Assembly: GCF_000720135.1 (NCBI RefSeq)
Contig: NZ_JOIU01000002.1
Location: forward strand, 124,001-188,000
Reading direction: 5' to 3'
Length of the DNA: 64,000 nucleotides
From: Streptomyces sp. NRRL S-1022
Lineage (GTDB): Bacteria; Actinomycetota; Actinomycetes; Streptomycetales; Streptomycetaceae
Shown here: piece after piece, positions 62,207 to 64,000 of the stretch
Position numbering within the stretch: the first letter of the stretch is position 1
Layout of the letters: each line of letters begins with the position of its first letter
The notes under the pieces: model-generated
Told to the model about the DNA's origin: nothing
Database searches by the model: none
The model's input: the letters and a program-made list of their open reading frames with translations, nothing else
Made by a program: the position numbers and the translations under genes

Positions 62207-64000
<1,794 letters not shown>

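Overview
This is a contiguous piece of a very GC-rich actinomycete chromosome, almost certainly Streptomyces. The support is the third-position G/C bias, frequent GTG starts, a two-domain geosmin synthase, a Streptomyces subtilisin inhibitor (SSI), a mycothiol-linked nitroreductase-type protein and an SAV2148-type HEPN protein. From memory, gene order between the geosmin synthase and the sulfate operon resembles S. coelicolor SCO6073 to about SCO6102; I could not check this. No rRNA, tRNA, CRISPR array, phage module or intact IS was seen.

Layout. 1-3.1 kb: an edge-truncated carboxylesterase, a doubtful small ORF, then a 2-hydroxyacid dehydrogenase. 3.1-4.9 kb: repeat-rich spacer and a LacI regulator; both the dehydrogenase and the regulator carry a related near-palindromic operator. 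5-10.7 kb: small secreted proteins, a PEP-mutase/isocitrate-lyase superfamily enzyme, ThuA, a lipoprotein, two VOC proteins, a DUF817 membrane protein and an AraC regulator. 10.7-18.7 kb: remnant of a membrane-protein gene, YihY/BrkB, AidB-like acyl-CoA dehydrogenase, a degenerate repeat block, a GAF regulator, a secreted protein and a GNAT. 18.7-28.2 kb: the assimilatory sulfate operon, preceded by a 27-codon leader peptide and a strong hairpin; reductase, Zn-ribbon protein, CysH, CysC, CysD, CysN, SsuABC-type transporter and sirohydrochlorin chelatase run in one direction with many 4-nt overlaps. It covers import, activation, reduction and the siroheme cofactor.

28.2-31.1 kb: two adjacent minus-strand genes of unknown function that share the motif Y-[DN]-I-G-N-V-[SN]-G-P-[SA]-[ND]-F-G, C-terminal in one and N-terminal in the other. 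This is the best candidate here for an undescribed system. 31.1-44.9 kb: ketopantoate-reductase-like protein, MMPL transporter, macrolide glycosyltransferase, sugar ABC operon, phosphotransferase, exonuclease, HEPN protein and a copper-amine-oxidase-like pair. 45.1-56.9 kb: glycogen/trehalose genes glgX, treY and treZ, with treZ separated by LysR/lipoamide dehydrogenase, M14 peptidase, SSI and FHA genes. 57-64 kb: a kinase-fold protein with a degenerate catalytic loop, an M24 peptidase, a PDZ protein, a multicopper oxidase and the geosmin synthase, which runs off the right edge.
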